Source: Streptomyces bicolor
GTDB taxonomy: Bacteria > Actinomycetota > Actinomycetes > Streptomycetales > Streptomycetaceae
Direction of reading: 5' to 3'
NCBI RefSeq assembly: GCF_000719285.1
Contig: NZ_JOFS01000008.1
Span: forward strand, 186,001-250,000
DNA length: 64,000 bases
In this document: positions 41,784 through 48,498 of the stretch, piece by piece
Position numbering within the stretch: position 1 is the first letter of the stretch
Layout: the number at the start of each line of letters is the position of its first letter
Translations under genes and position numbers: made by a program
Notes under the pieces: generated by a model
The model's database searches: none
What the model saw: the letters and a program-made list of their open reading frames with translations, nothing else
What the model was told of the DNA's origin: nothing

Positions 41784-42362
41784 CTATTCGCCGCTGTACA
41801 GCTCCGGCCAAGCAGCTTTGTCCCTGGCAACTCGCCTCTCCGCCTCAGCACGAGCGATCGCCCGAGATGCAGCACCACGCGCACGGGACAATTCCCGCTC
41901 CCTGTCGTCCAGTTCGCGTCGGGCGTCACTCTGGGCGGCACGGGCTTTCACTCCGAGGCCGGGATCGTGCCTCACCCGCCGCCCCGAGTATTGAGCGCTC
42001 CACGACGCTTCGGCGTCCGCCCTCTCGGCGGCCTGAAGGGCGAGCGACGCGTCGGCCCACTGCTGCACAGCCGCTTCGTAGTTGGCCTCGGCCTCAGTCT
42101 GTCGGGCTTCCGCTTCGGTAATCAACGGGGCGTGCGCGTCAACGACCTTCTGTTCCTCGGCGGTCAGCGGTTCGGGTTCTGGGCGATGGACGACCAACTC
42201 ATTCCGGCCGTGAGTCACACAGAAGTAGGCGATGGGCTCGCCCGCATGGGCGCCCATCTTCCCCATGATGGCGTACCCGTCACCGCAGGGACCGGGCTTC
42301 GGACACTGGGCGCCGGCATTGTCAACGGGCGCTGCCCTCTTAGCAGTTCGACGGGCCGCCAT
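41784..42362 (-). CDS. Coiled-coil protein downstream of the prohead protease
   Basis: 192 residues. The N-terminal 60 contain a possible zinc site (two Cys, CPKPGPC, then FCVTHGRNE) and the rest is a long charged helix rich in Glu, Ala and Arg (TEAEARQTEAEANYEAAVQQ, then DARRELDDRERELSRARGAA). Last gene of the leftward operon, one base overlap with the 74-residue gene before it. In tailed phages a scaffold-like helical protein often sits beside the prohead protease, but this could equally be unrelated cargo. Confidence 0.65.
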   Translation of the reverse strand: MAARRTAKRAAPVDNAGAQCPKPGPCGDGYAIMGKMGAHAGEPIAYFCVTHGRNELVVHRPEPEPLTAEEQKVVDAHAPLITEAEARQTEAEANYEAAVQQWADASLALQAAERADAEASWSAQYSGRRVRHDPGLGVKARAAQSDARRELDDRERELSRARGAASRAIARAEAERRVARDKAAWPELYSGE

Positions 42363-42586
42363 CAGCGCTCCACCTCCGCTCGGGCAATATCCTTCGCACG
42401 CTCAATTGCGGCAAGGAGGTAGCGCGACTCGGGGATGTCCCGGCAGAAGATTGTGCCTCGAAGGAGGGCACGCTGGTTTGAGTCCTCCAGCTCATGAAGA
42501 TCATCCGATAGATACAGGGCCTTCTTCACGGCCTGTTGGGCAAGCTCCGTCCTGCTCGGTCCGCGCCGCCTGTCGTCGTTGGTCAT
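42362..42586 (-). CDS. Small helical protein in the prohead-protease operon
   Basis: 74 residues starting MTNDDRRRGPSRTELAQQAV and ending LLAAIERAKDIARAEVER. The start ATG overlaps the stop of the protease gene (ATGA) and its own stop overlaps the next start, so three genes are translationally coupled. Predicted as mostly helical, with no membrane segment. Family not recognised. Confidence 0.65.
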   Translation of the reverse strand: MTNDDRRRGPSRTELAQQAVKKALYLSDDLHELEDSNQRALLRGTIFCRDIPESRYLLAAIERAKDIARAEVER

Positions 42587-43578
42587 TCTGCTGCCTCTCT
42601 GCGTATCTGGGCTTCGAACTCACGCGCCCCGGCCTCATCCCTTCCGGCAAGGTGGGCAATCTCGTGGCCGGTCGTGAAGACTGCCTCGACGGGGCTGAGT
42701 TCGGCGTTCAGCCGGATCGTCCTGGGCTCCAGGTTGGGTCGGGTCAGTCCGTAAATGACGGTCCCCGGCATGCTGTAGAAGTCAGCCCACCCGTCACCGT
42801 CGACCTTGTCCCCGAACCTTGTCACCCGGCCGGAGTCGATCTCCGGAGAGAACCAGCGCACGATAACGGCGTCGGGGTTGATCCCCAAGCGCGGCGCATA
42901 TCGTGCGCTGGCCCCCCAGGCTGCGGCTTTGACGTCGATGTCGACCGCCGATTCCGCGATGGTGCTGTAGCCGGTGCCGTGTTCGCGAGTGAACCGGTCT
43001 TTGGCTTCGACCAGTTGGGCAGTGCACATCTCGGCCTCGAACCGGCGCTTCATGTCCTCCAGTTCAAACTGGTCGAGCTGCCTCTTCGCGCTTTCGAGGA
43101 TCGCCCGTTGCGTGTTCGCGCTCTTAATCGCCAGCGTGCGCGTATTATCGTTCGCGCCGCGAAGAACGGGACTGACTTCGTAGAGCCGCACCTTCTTTAT
43201 AAACCTCACGCGCTGACCGTTGAACGTGCCGCGCTCACTGTCGACCACGTCGAACCCCCACGACCAACGAGCCAGCGGGCCGAGCTGCTTAAGCGTCTCG
43301 TGAGTGTCTCGTCCTCCCATAGTGTCAAAGAAGTTCGCGGTGAATGTCGCCCGTAGGCCGTCGACGCTGACAACACCCTTCCCGACGGGAAGTTGGTCTC
43401 CCCAGCTCTTGTGGTTATAAGCGGACATCGGTACTTCAACGCCGTGCGGGATAGCCTCCGGCAGCACGACGTCGAGGTCACTGTCGACCTCGTTGAAGAT
43501 GCTGAACGCCGCCACCACTTCACCCTTGCCGGTCGATTTAAGCTCGATGTCCGCCGGATCGTACGATTTCCTCTCCAT
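42583..43578 (-). CDS. HK97-family prohead protease fused to a HExxH metallopeptidase-like domain
   Basis: 331 residues. N-terminal part (about 8-152) matches phage HK97-type prohead proteases: FSIFNEVDSDLDVVLPEAI, the catalytic-His region MSAYNHKSWGDQLPVGKG (His56), the catalytic-Ser region ARWSWGFDV (Ser106) and the exit strand YEVSPVLRGANDNTRTLAI. A helical linker (155-200) leads to a second domain (about 205-331) ending FTTGHEIAHLAGRDEAGARE, with the zinc motif HEIAH (305-309) and nearby Glu residues resembling ImmA/IrrE-type peptidases. Normally the protease matures capsids encoded beside it; here no capsid gene exists. Possible roles: processing or sabotage of a helper-phage capsid. Well placed in a coupled operon, 4 bp after an HTH gene. 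Confidence 0.82.
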   Translation of the reverse strand: MERKSYDPADIELKSTGKGEVVAAFSIFNEVDSDLDVVLPEAIPHGVEVPMSAYNHKSWGDQLPVGKGVVSVDGLRATFTANFFDTMGGRDTHETLKQLGPLARWSWGFDVVDSERGTFNGQRVRFIKKVRLYEVSPVLRGANDNTRTLAIKSANTQRAILESAKRQLDQFELEDMKRRFEAEMCTAQLVEAKDRFTREHGTGYSTIAESAVDIDVKAAAWGASARYAPRLGINPDAVIVRWFSPEIDSGRVTRFGDKVDGDGWADFYSMPGTVIYGLTRPNLEPRTIRLNAELSPVEAVFTTGHEIAHLAGRDEAGAREFEAQIRREAAE

Positions 43579-43582
43579 GCCG

Positions 43583-43978
43583 TTAACCCTCCTCCCTCTC
43601 CTCTTGCCGCTTCCTCTCGTCCATGACCAGCAGCCTCGAAAGCTGCCACTTGCCCTTCACCTTGCGCCCGCCGAGTCTGTCCTCGGCTATGCGTCGTATG
43701 TAGGAGTCCGAGACGCCCAGGGTCTGGGCAGCCTCAGCCACACAGATCACATCGTCTCCGTTTTCCCCCTCCGGAACTTCCGAAGTTCCGTCCGACTCCG
43801 ATTTCCCTTGTGAGCACGGGCATCGTCGAGTTCCGTCGAGTTCGGCCAGCAATTCGAGACCGGCCCTCTTCTCGCGTTCGAGGAGAAATCCCTCCCCCCG
43901 GGTGAGGCCGACCACGAGCACGCGGCGGATAGCAGCCGTCCTGGGCGTCCCGGGAGTCAACAGCGGGCCCATCACCAT
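43583..43978 (-). CDS. Helix-turn-helix (excisionase-fold) protein
   Basis: 131 residues. C-terminal helix-turn-helix of the excisionase/AlpA type (about 76-115): VICVAEAAQTLGVSDSYIRR, then EDRLGGRKVKGKWQLSRLLV. A charged linker rich in Glu, Ser and Gly separates it from an N-terminal helical part. It ends 4 bp before the prohead protease, so it could be a small terminase-like or transcription factor for the late operon. The frame continues upstream with protein-like sequence (AEALGAALRAFREALMVMG) without a start codon, so the true N-terminus is uncertain and a frameshift is possible. Confidence 0.65.
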   Translation of the reverse strand: MVMGPLLTPGTPRTAAIRRVLVVGLTRGEGFLLEREKRAGLELLAELDGTRRCPCSQGKSESDGTSEVPEGENGDDVICVAEAAQTLGVSDSYIRRIAEDRLGGRKVKGKWQLSRLLVMDERKRQEEREEG

Positions 43979-44097
43979 GAGTGCCTCACGAAAGGCCCGG
44001 AGAGCGGCGCCCAGCGCCTCGGCGGGGGCATTGCGGCGACGCGGCGGACGGCGGAGCGGAATACAGCCATGGGGTCTTGGGCGACTGGAATGGCCAT
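43972..44097 (-). CDS. Possible 41-residue coupled ORF or displaced N-terminus of the HTH gene
   Basis: Starts at an ATG overlapping the stop of the upstream gene (TGATG) and ends TGA overlapping the HTH gene start region. MAIPVAQDPMAVFRSAVRRV looks natural, but the second half (PPPRRWAPLSGPFVRHSW) reads like an out-of-frame translation. A single-base shift near 44030 would join its first half to the HTH protein. Either a sequencing/real frameshift or a tiny gene. Confidence 0.35.
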   Translation of the reverse strand: MAIPVAQDPMAVFRSAVRRVAAMPPPRRWAPLSGPFVRHSW

Positions 44098-44324
44098 CAC
44101 CGCCCCCCTTTGAACTCCGGGCCTCCAGAAGCGCCCTTCGTGCTGCGGTACAGGGATTCGCTGACGCCCATGAATCCAGGCAGCGACCTTGCCTCGACCA
44201 GGCGACCGGCGGGGCCGTCTACGACAAGGGCGTATCCCTCAGCCGACCAGGCGACTACGGGCAGCGTCGTGACGCGATTGCCGTTGGCGAATTCGGCATC
44301 GAAATGGATGAGTGTGGTGATCAC
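44097..44324 (-). CDS. Small hypothetical protein of the element
   Basis: 75 residues from a GTG at 44324 that has AAAGGAAA just upstream; a TTG at 44345 is the longer alternative without a ribosome site. Sequence includes LIHFDAEFANGNRVTTLPVV and AWSAEGYALVVDGPAGRLVE, predicting a small beta-rich soluble protein. The stop overlaps the next start. Unrecognised. Confidence 0.55.
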   Translation of the reverse strand: MITTLIHFDAEFANGNRVTTLPVVAWSAEGYALVVDGPAGRLVEARSLPGFMGVSESLYRSTKGASGGPEFKGGR

Positions 44325-44351
44325 GATGTTTCCTTTCGTACTCAAGATCAG

Positions 44352-44475
44352 GGACGAAGTCGGATGTCACTGTCGACCTCGTCGGTACTTCGTCCTCGTC
44401 CTCGTCCTATAGGTGGGGACGAGGGGACGAGGTGGCGAAGCTTCGTCCCGGGACGAGGTGGGACGAGGGACGAAG
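44352..44475. repeat. Iteron-like repeats beside the replication ATPase (candidate origin)
   Basis: GGACGAGG occurs at 44417, 44425, 44451 and 44461, with variants GGACGAAG at 44352 and 44468. TCGTCC is repeated three times in tandem at 44390-44407, and the 14-bp palindrome TCGTCCCGGGACGA lies at 44443-44456. The cluster directly abuts the 3' end of the RecA-like ATPase gene. Clusters like this are typical of plasmid or satellite replication origins bound by a Rep/RepA protein; function inferred. Confidence 0.65.
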
Positions 44476-44476
44476 C

Positions 44477-45697
44477 TCAGCCTGGGAATGGCCGGACATG
44501 GGTGTGGATGTATCCCTTGGGGGTCTTGTCCTGCGACACGTAGCCATCGCCGACGAGCAGTTCCAGCGCCGTCCGTACGGTGGCCGCTTTACCGCCGATC
44601 ATGGTTTCGATGGCGTTCTTGGACAGCCCGTCCGGGTGGCTCGCCAAGAGGTCGCTGATCTTGGCCATGATCTTGGTGGGCCGGAATAGGCCCTCGGCCT
44701 TCTCAACGGGCGCGGTAATCACTGCCTCGTTGAAGCCCTCGGGGTGGGCCTCCATGACGAAGTCAGCGAACCACTCCACCCCCGGCGCCCTGGTCGGCAG
44801 AGCGTGCTTCCGGAGCTGTCCCGGGCGATCCTTGGCGACATAGACCGTGGAGCGCCCGGTACGCCCCTCCCCGAAGGCCACCCGGTTCTCGATGACGTAG
44901 GCCGCTCCGTTCAGGCCGTTGAGCTTGTGCACCGCGCCCAGGGAGTAGCGGCCCCTTCCTTCGCTGCTCTTCGTGACGTGGTCGGCGGCCACCACTGCTG
45001 CCCCACAGGCGGCGACATGGCGTGGCAGGACTCGCCCGAACCTGGCTGCATCGGCGTTGTCGAGTGGGTTGAGCCCGTGCATGGTCATGGCCTCGGTCAC
45101 GCCGTCGATGACAGCGAGGGTCGGCCGTGTGTCGGCGAGCAGAGCGTCGAGATGGCCGGGGCCCTGCCAGATCGGCTCCGACGGGCGGAAGTAGTGGAAG
45201 CGGTCCCGGATGTGGTCAGCCGGCACCCCTAGGGTGAGCAACCGCCCGACGATGCCGCCTTCGTCGTCCTCGAAGTCGAGGTAGACGACGCGGTTCCCTG
45301 CGGCCAACTCGTGGGCGCACCCGGTCAGCAGGAACCACGTCTTACCGCCCTCGGACTCGCTGGACACCGAGTGGATACGGCCCGGGTAGAAGAGGCCGAC
45401 CCCATCGTCCCGGGCTCCCACGGTCGCCCTGGGCGTCTCGTAGCGGCCTTCGAGGACAGCCGCGAGGTCGACCGGACGCCATGAGTCGCCCTCCGTCGTC
45501 CGTCGGTCCATGGCGACGAGCAGCGCCGTTTCGTACGTGCCCAGGTAACCGGGCTCGACCAACGCGCGGACCCTGGCCTCCTCGGTCGGCAGCATCGCGG
45601 CATGGGCCGCAAGGATGCGGGTTCGATCATGTGCCAGTGCCTGCGGATCGGCGACGGCGAGGCTGGTACGCGAGGCGGTATTATTATTGGTGTCCAA
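44477..45697 (-). CDS. RecA-like AAA ATPase (RepA/DnaB-type helicase), replication protein of the element
   Basis: 406 residues from a TTG start. RecA/AAA_25-type core: Walker A SSESEGGKTWFLLTG (112-126), the strand VVYLDFEDDEGGIVGRLLTL (137-156) with the conserved Asp-Glu-Asp, Walker B TLAVIDGVTEAM (193-204), sensor strand GAAVVAADHVTKSSEGRGRY, and a Lys/Arg finger region further on. The C-terminal 65 residues form a winged helix (LASHPDGLSKNAIETMIGGK). This is the layout of RepA-like hexameric helicases on mobile plasmids and satellites. It sits next to the iteron-like cluster. Confidence 0.8.
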   Translation of the reverse strand: MDTNNNTASRTSLAVADPQALAHDRTRILAAHAAMLPTEEARVRALVEPGYLGTYETALLVAMDRRTTEGDSWRPVDLAAVLEGRYETPRATVGARDDGVGLFYPGRIHSVSSESEGGKTWFLLTGCAHELAAGNRVVYLDFEDDEGGIVGRLLTLGVPADHIRDRFHYFRPSEPIWQGPGHLDALLADTRPTLAVIDGVTEAMTMHGLNPLDNADAARFGRVLPRHVAACGAAVVAADHVTKSSEGRGRYSLGAVHKLNGLNGAAYVIENRVAFGEGRTGRSTVYVAKDRPGQLRKHALPTRAPGVEWFADFVMEAHPEGFNEAVITAPVEKAEGLFRPTKIMAKISDLLASHPDGLSKNAIETMIGGKAATVRTALELLVGDGYVSQDKTPKGYIHTHVRPFPG

Positions 45698-45790
45698 CGG
45701 ATCATCGTCTCGACTTTCAGCGGGTCGTGATGGATGTGGGATGCCGCTCCCGGTTCACCCGCCGAGAGCGGTGTCATGTCTGGTCGGGTC

Positions 45791-46153
45791 TCACGCCTCG
45801 GCCAGCAGCAGAGACCCACGCTCGGCGTACTCGGCGATCGGCAGCACGGGCAGCGTGGCGCGGAGGTCGATTACCCCCTCGGGGACTCCGGCCAGCGGCG
45901 ACTCCTCGCGCCACTTCCACCCCTGGCCGTCCTCGGGGTCGTAGTCGGGGTGCAGGGCGGAGACGAAACCGGCCTCAGCGAGGAGGCGCTCACGCTCGTG
46001 GATGGTCGGGATGGTGGGGGTCACCACAACGTCGACGGCTTCGAGGTCGCCCGCCACGTGCACGTCGCCGACGCTCAGCTCCCAGCGAACGGGCACAAAG
46101 TGGTGCAGCACGATGTCGAGCACGGCTTCGTAGCGATGGTTGAGGTTCTTCAT
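45791..46153 (-). CDS. Hypothetical protein of the element
   Basis: 120 residues from an ATG at 46153. It starts MKNLNHRYEAVLDIVLHHFV and contains VPVRWELSVGDVHVAGDLEA and DYDPEDGQGWKWREESPLAG. Acidic, beta-rich, soluble. It lies between the excisionase genes and the ATPase, the position of small accessory replication proteins in satellites and AICEs. No family recognised. Confidence 0.6.
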   Translation of the reverse strand: MKNLNHRYEAVLDIVLHHFVPVRWELSVGDVHVAGDLEAVDVVVTPTIPTIHERERLLAEAGFVSALHPDYDPEDGQGWKWREESPLAGVPEGVIDLRATLPVLPIAEYAERGSLLLAEA

Positions 46154-46196
46154 TGGGGTTTCCCTTTCTGCTGAGGCCAGGGGATTTGCTTGCGGA

Positions 46197-46448
46197 TTAC
46201 GGGAGTTGACGGAGCCGGGCCAGTGCCTCTGAGAGCGCCCTTGCCTCTTCCCAAGCGCTAGGCGGCGGTACGCCGTGCGGCGCGTGCTGGTGCCACTGGT
46301 CTCTCCGCGCCCGGCGCCAAGCGGCGTACGCGACCAGGACCCCCTCCCGAGTCGTCGGCTCGCGTCCGCCGAGCCACTGGATGGGGTCGAACGTCGACAG
46401 TCGCCGGGGTTGGCCTGGCTCGTCGTCACGCCGCCCCCGTCCGGTCAC
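46197..46448 (-). CDS. Small hypothetical protein overlapping the excisionase gene
   Basis: 83 residues from a GTG at 46448, inside the last codons of the excisionase gene (23-bp overlap), implying coupling. It reads RRLSTFDPIQWLGGREPTTR, then EGVLVAYAAWRRARRDQWHQ; Trp- and Arg-rich. Possibly a nucleic-acid-binding accessory factor. Unrecognised. Confidence 0.55.
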   Translation of the reverse strand: MTGRGRRDDEPGQPRRLSTFDPIQWLGGREPTTREGVLVAYAAWRRARRDQWHQHAPHGVPPPSAWEEARALSEALARLRQLP

Positions 46449-46623
46449 TGCGGTCGACGCGGCGACTTTCGAGCCAAGCGGCGATGTCCTCAGGGGCGTA
46501 CCGGACGTGCTTCCCGAAGCGGCGGTACTTCGGCCCGGTCCCCGCGTGGTTCCACTCGTAGATCGTCTGTAGCGACATACCGAGGAATTCGGCGAGTTCC
46601 TTCGGCGAGATCATTTTCTTCAT
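46426..46623 (-). CDS. xis: Excisionase/AlpA-like helix-turn-helix protein
   Basis: 65 residues, the usual length. MISPKELAEFLGMSLQTIYE forms the first helix-turn-helix pair, with the wing WNHAGTGPKYRRFGKHVRYA and PEDIAAWLESRRVD. This is the MerR-like fold of excisionases that act with tyrosine integrases and also of AlpA-type activators that start satellite operons. It is the first gene of the leftward operon, divergent from the integrase, consistent with both roles. Confidence 0.85.
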   Translation of the reverse strand: MKKMISPKELAEFLGMSLQTIYEWNHAGTGPKYRRFGKHVRYAPEDIAAWLESRRVDRSDRTGAA

Positions 46624-47023
46624 TGACTACAGCCCTTCGCTTTCGCTTACTGATTACTCCGGTTCTCCCCTATCGGCAATATCGCCGGTAGCCGCCGCAC
46701 GGTAAACCGCATGAAGCGTCCGCATTAATTAGAAAAGGCAACTCGCTTAGCACGATGGGCAGTTGACTCATTGAAAGTGACGCATGTCACGCGTTGCTAA
46801 CTCTCGAATGTGTTGCTGTTTAACGTTTTCGGATGCCTGTCGCGCTTAACTCGATACTCGCCACACAGTTAGCAGTGGAGAATGTAGTTAAGGATTGCGA
46901 TGCATTGAAAGAGCCAAAACACCCTTGGGAAGAGTGCCGGACACGGGCACGACGTCCTGCGGCCCGGCCGTCGTGTCACACTTGGAAAGCCACATCGTGC
47001 CCGTGCGAGAGGGGCGCAGCGCA
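46624..47023. promoter_or_regulatory. Divergent xis-int regulatory region
   Basis: 400 bp, clearly richer in A/T than its surroundings. It contains the inverted repeat GTGAC-gcat-GTCAC (46777-46790) and the pair TGCTAAC (46795-46801) / GTTAGCA (46869-46875). Promoters for both the excisionase operon and the integrase must lie here, and the repeats are candidate operators. A frame running into the integrase from 46895 lacks a ribosome site and is not counted as coding. Confidence 0.5.
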
Positions 47024-48361
47024 ATGACCAGAGCAGTGCAGATAGCCGACCGGTGGCACCGCCGGACCCCGGCCGCCGATGGCGTCGAGGAATGCAAGTG
47101 CGGTTCGAGGGATTACCCGTACCCGTCCGCCGACCATGGGACGGAACTCCGCTGGGCGGTCCGCTGGAGGGACCCTCAGGGACAGCAGCGGAAGAAGCTT
47201 TTCAAGCGGAAGCCCGACGCCCACAGGTACGCGGCAGAACTCAAATCTTCGATGGATAAAGGGACTTACATCAACCCGGCCACAACTCGGACCACTTTCC
47301 GGGAAGTTGCCGCCAAATGGCAGACTGCGAGCGGAATTCAGCACCGACCTTCAACGCTCGCGAACACCGACCGCGCCCTGAAGCGGCACATCCTTCCGAC
47401 GTTCGGCGACCTGGAAATCGGGGCCATCCGCAAGCCGGACATACAGGCGTGGGTGACTGACCGGGCCGCCGTCCTCGCCCCTTCCACACTCGAAGTCGTG
47501 TACGGAACGCTGCGAGCCGTGTTCGCCTGGGCCGTCGGTGAGTACATACCGCTGTCCCCCTGCGACTCCAGAGGCCGCGCGGACCGTGTCCGGCTGCCGA
47601 CCGTACCGACGAAGGAGATCGTTCCCCTTTCGGTCGCCCAGGTGGCCGCGCTGGCCGATGCCGCACCCGATCGGTACCGGGCTGCAATCCTGCTGACGGC
47701 GGCGTCGGGCTTGCGACAGGGTGAGCTGTTCGGACTCGAACCGGGGCACGTCCGGGACGGGGAGATCGTCGTACGACAGCAGGTGTCCGTGATCGACGGG
47801 AAGGGCGTCCATATCGCTCCTGTGAAGTCGTCCAGTAGCCGCAGGGTGGTTCCGGTGCCGGTGGCCGTCACGGATGTCCTGAGCGCCCACCTGAAGGGGT
47901 ACCCGGCACGTTCTCAAACCATGGCCGACACGACCGACGGCAACCGGCGGGAGCGCCGGGTACGGCTGGTGTTCACGACGGCTTCGGGTGAACCGGTGCA
48001 GCGCTCGCCGTGGGCGAGGACATGGCGGAAGATGGTGGGCGACGCGAACAAGATCCTTGCCGACCAGGGCGCAGAGCAGATTCCGGCAGGGACCACGCTG
48101 CATACGCTCCGCCACACGTACGCCTCACTGCTGATCAAGCACGGGGAGTCCGTCAAGGTCGTCCAGAAGCGGCTTGGCCACGCGTCGGCGGCCGTCACAC
48201 TGGACGTGTACGGGCATCTATGGCCCGACTCGGACGAGTCGACCAGGGCGGCCGTTGAGCAGGGACTGAGCGGTCTCCTCGGGGACGCTACTCGACAAGA
48301 TCAAGGCACGGATGAGGGCACTCCGCAAGGAGAATCCACCGGAATTGACGAGAAACAATGA
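47024..48361 (+). CDS. int: Tyrosine-family site-specific integrase
   Basis: 445 residues from an ATG with GAGAGGGG upstream. An N-terminal zinc-finger-like arm-binding part (ECKCGSRDYPYP), a SAM-like core-binding domain (about 95-180; TFREVAAKWQTASGIQHRPS) and a catalytic domain with ASGLRQGELFGLEPG (Arg I), LHTLRHTYASLLIKHGES (His-x-x-Arg), GHASAAV (His III) and the nucleophile in VTLDVYGHLW (Tyr). These catalyse recombination between the element's att site and the ligase gene. The gene ends 45 bp before the right repeat, the standard position of an integrase. Confidence 0.95.
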   Translation: MTRAVQIADRWHRRTPAADGVEECKCGSRDYPYPSADHGTELRWAVRWRDPQGQQRKKLFKRKPDAHRYAAELKSSMDKGTYINPATTRTTFREVAAKWQTASGIQHRPSTLANTDRALKRHILPTFGDLEIGAIRKPDIQAWVTDRAAVLAPSTLEVVYGTLRAVFAWAVGEYIPLSPCDSRGRADRVRLPTVPTKEIVPLSVAQVAALADAAPDRYRAAILLTAASGLRQGELFGLEPGHVRDGEIVVRQQVSVIDGKGVHIAPVKSSSSRRVVPVPVAVTDVLSAHLKGYPARSQTMADTTDGNRRERRVRLVFTTASGEPVQRSPWARTWRKMVGDANKILADQGAEQIPAGTTLHTLRHTYASLLIKHGESVKVVQKRLGHASAAVTLDVYGHLWPDSDESTRAAVEQGLSGLLGDATRQDQGTDEGTPQGESTGIDEKQ

Positions 48362-48406
48362 GAACGAACTGTCTGGTCACCCTCAGTAGTAAGGGGAGGT
48401 GAAGGC

Positions 48407-48498
48407 CCATGGACCTTCCGGTGATGCCGCCCGTGAAGCCGATGCTCGCCAAGTCGGTGGCGAAGATCCCGCCGGGCATGCAGTACGAGGCGAAGTGG
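48407..48498 (+). repeat. Right attachment site (att repeat, 92 bp)
   Basis: Second copy of the 92-bp repeat; it forms the first 30 codons of the functional ligase. Directly upstream, element DNA supplies AAGGGGAGGTG (48391-48401), a strong ribosome site, so the ligase is now translated, and probably transcribed, from the element side. Confidence 0.9.

Larger units (their letters stand above)
37226..48498. mobile_element. Integrated phage-satellite-like element (about 11.2 kb)
   Basis: Bounded by direct repeats 37226-37317 and 48407-48498 (offset 11,181 bp). The target is the 5' end of an ATP-dependent DNA ligase gene. Contents, left to right: nuclease and two small genes (leftward); three-gene XRE/DUF6879 module and a membrane protein (rightward); then a leftward operon from excisionase through RecA-like ATPase and iteron repeats to an HK97 prohead protease and two small genes; then a rightward tyrosine integrase next to the right repeat. 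Base composition is visibly less GC-rich in several segments. No FtsK-type transfer protein (against an AICE), and no terminase, portal, capsid or tail gene (against a complete prophage). A satellite that depends on a helper phage is the best fit. Confidence 0.85.

Noticed and set aside
41784-43978. Complete capsid cassette within the element
   Set aside because: Only the protease is recognisable. The neighbouring 74- and 192-residue proteins do not look like a major capsid protein (too short or coiled-coil) and no portal or terminase is present.
46895-47023. Upstream extension of the integrase frame
   Set aside because: The added 43 residues are not integrase-like and lack a ribosome site; the ATG at 47024 has GAGAGGGG upstream.
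37226-48498. Element read as an AICE (pSAM2-like conjugative element)
   Set aside because: No FtsK/SpoIIIE-type transfer (TraB) gene, no spread genes and no KorSA/Pra-type genes; a prohead protease is present instead.
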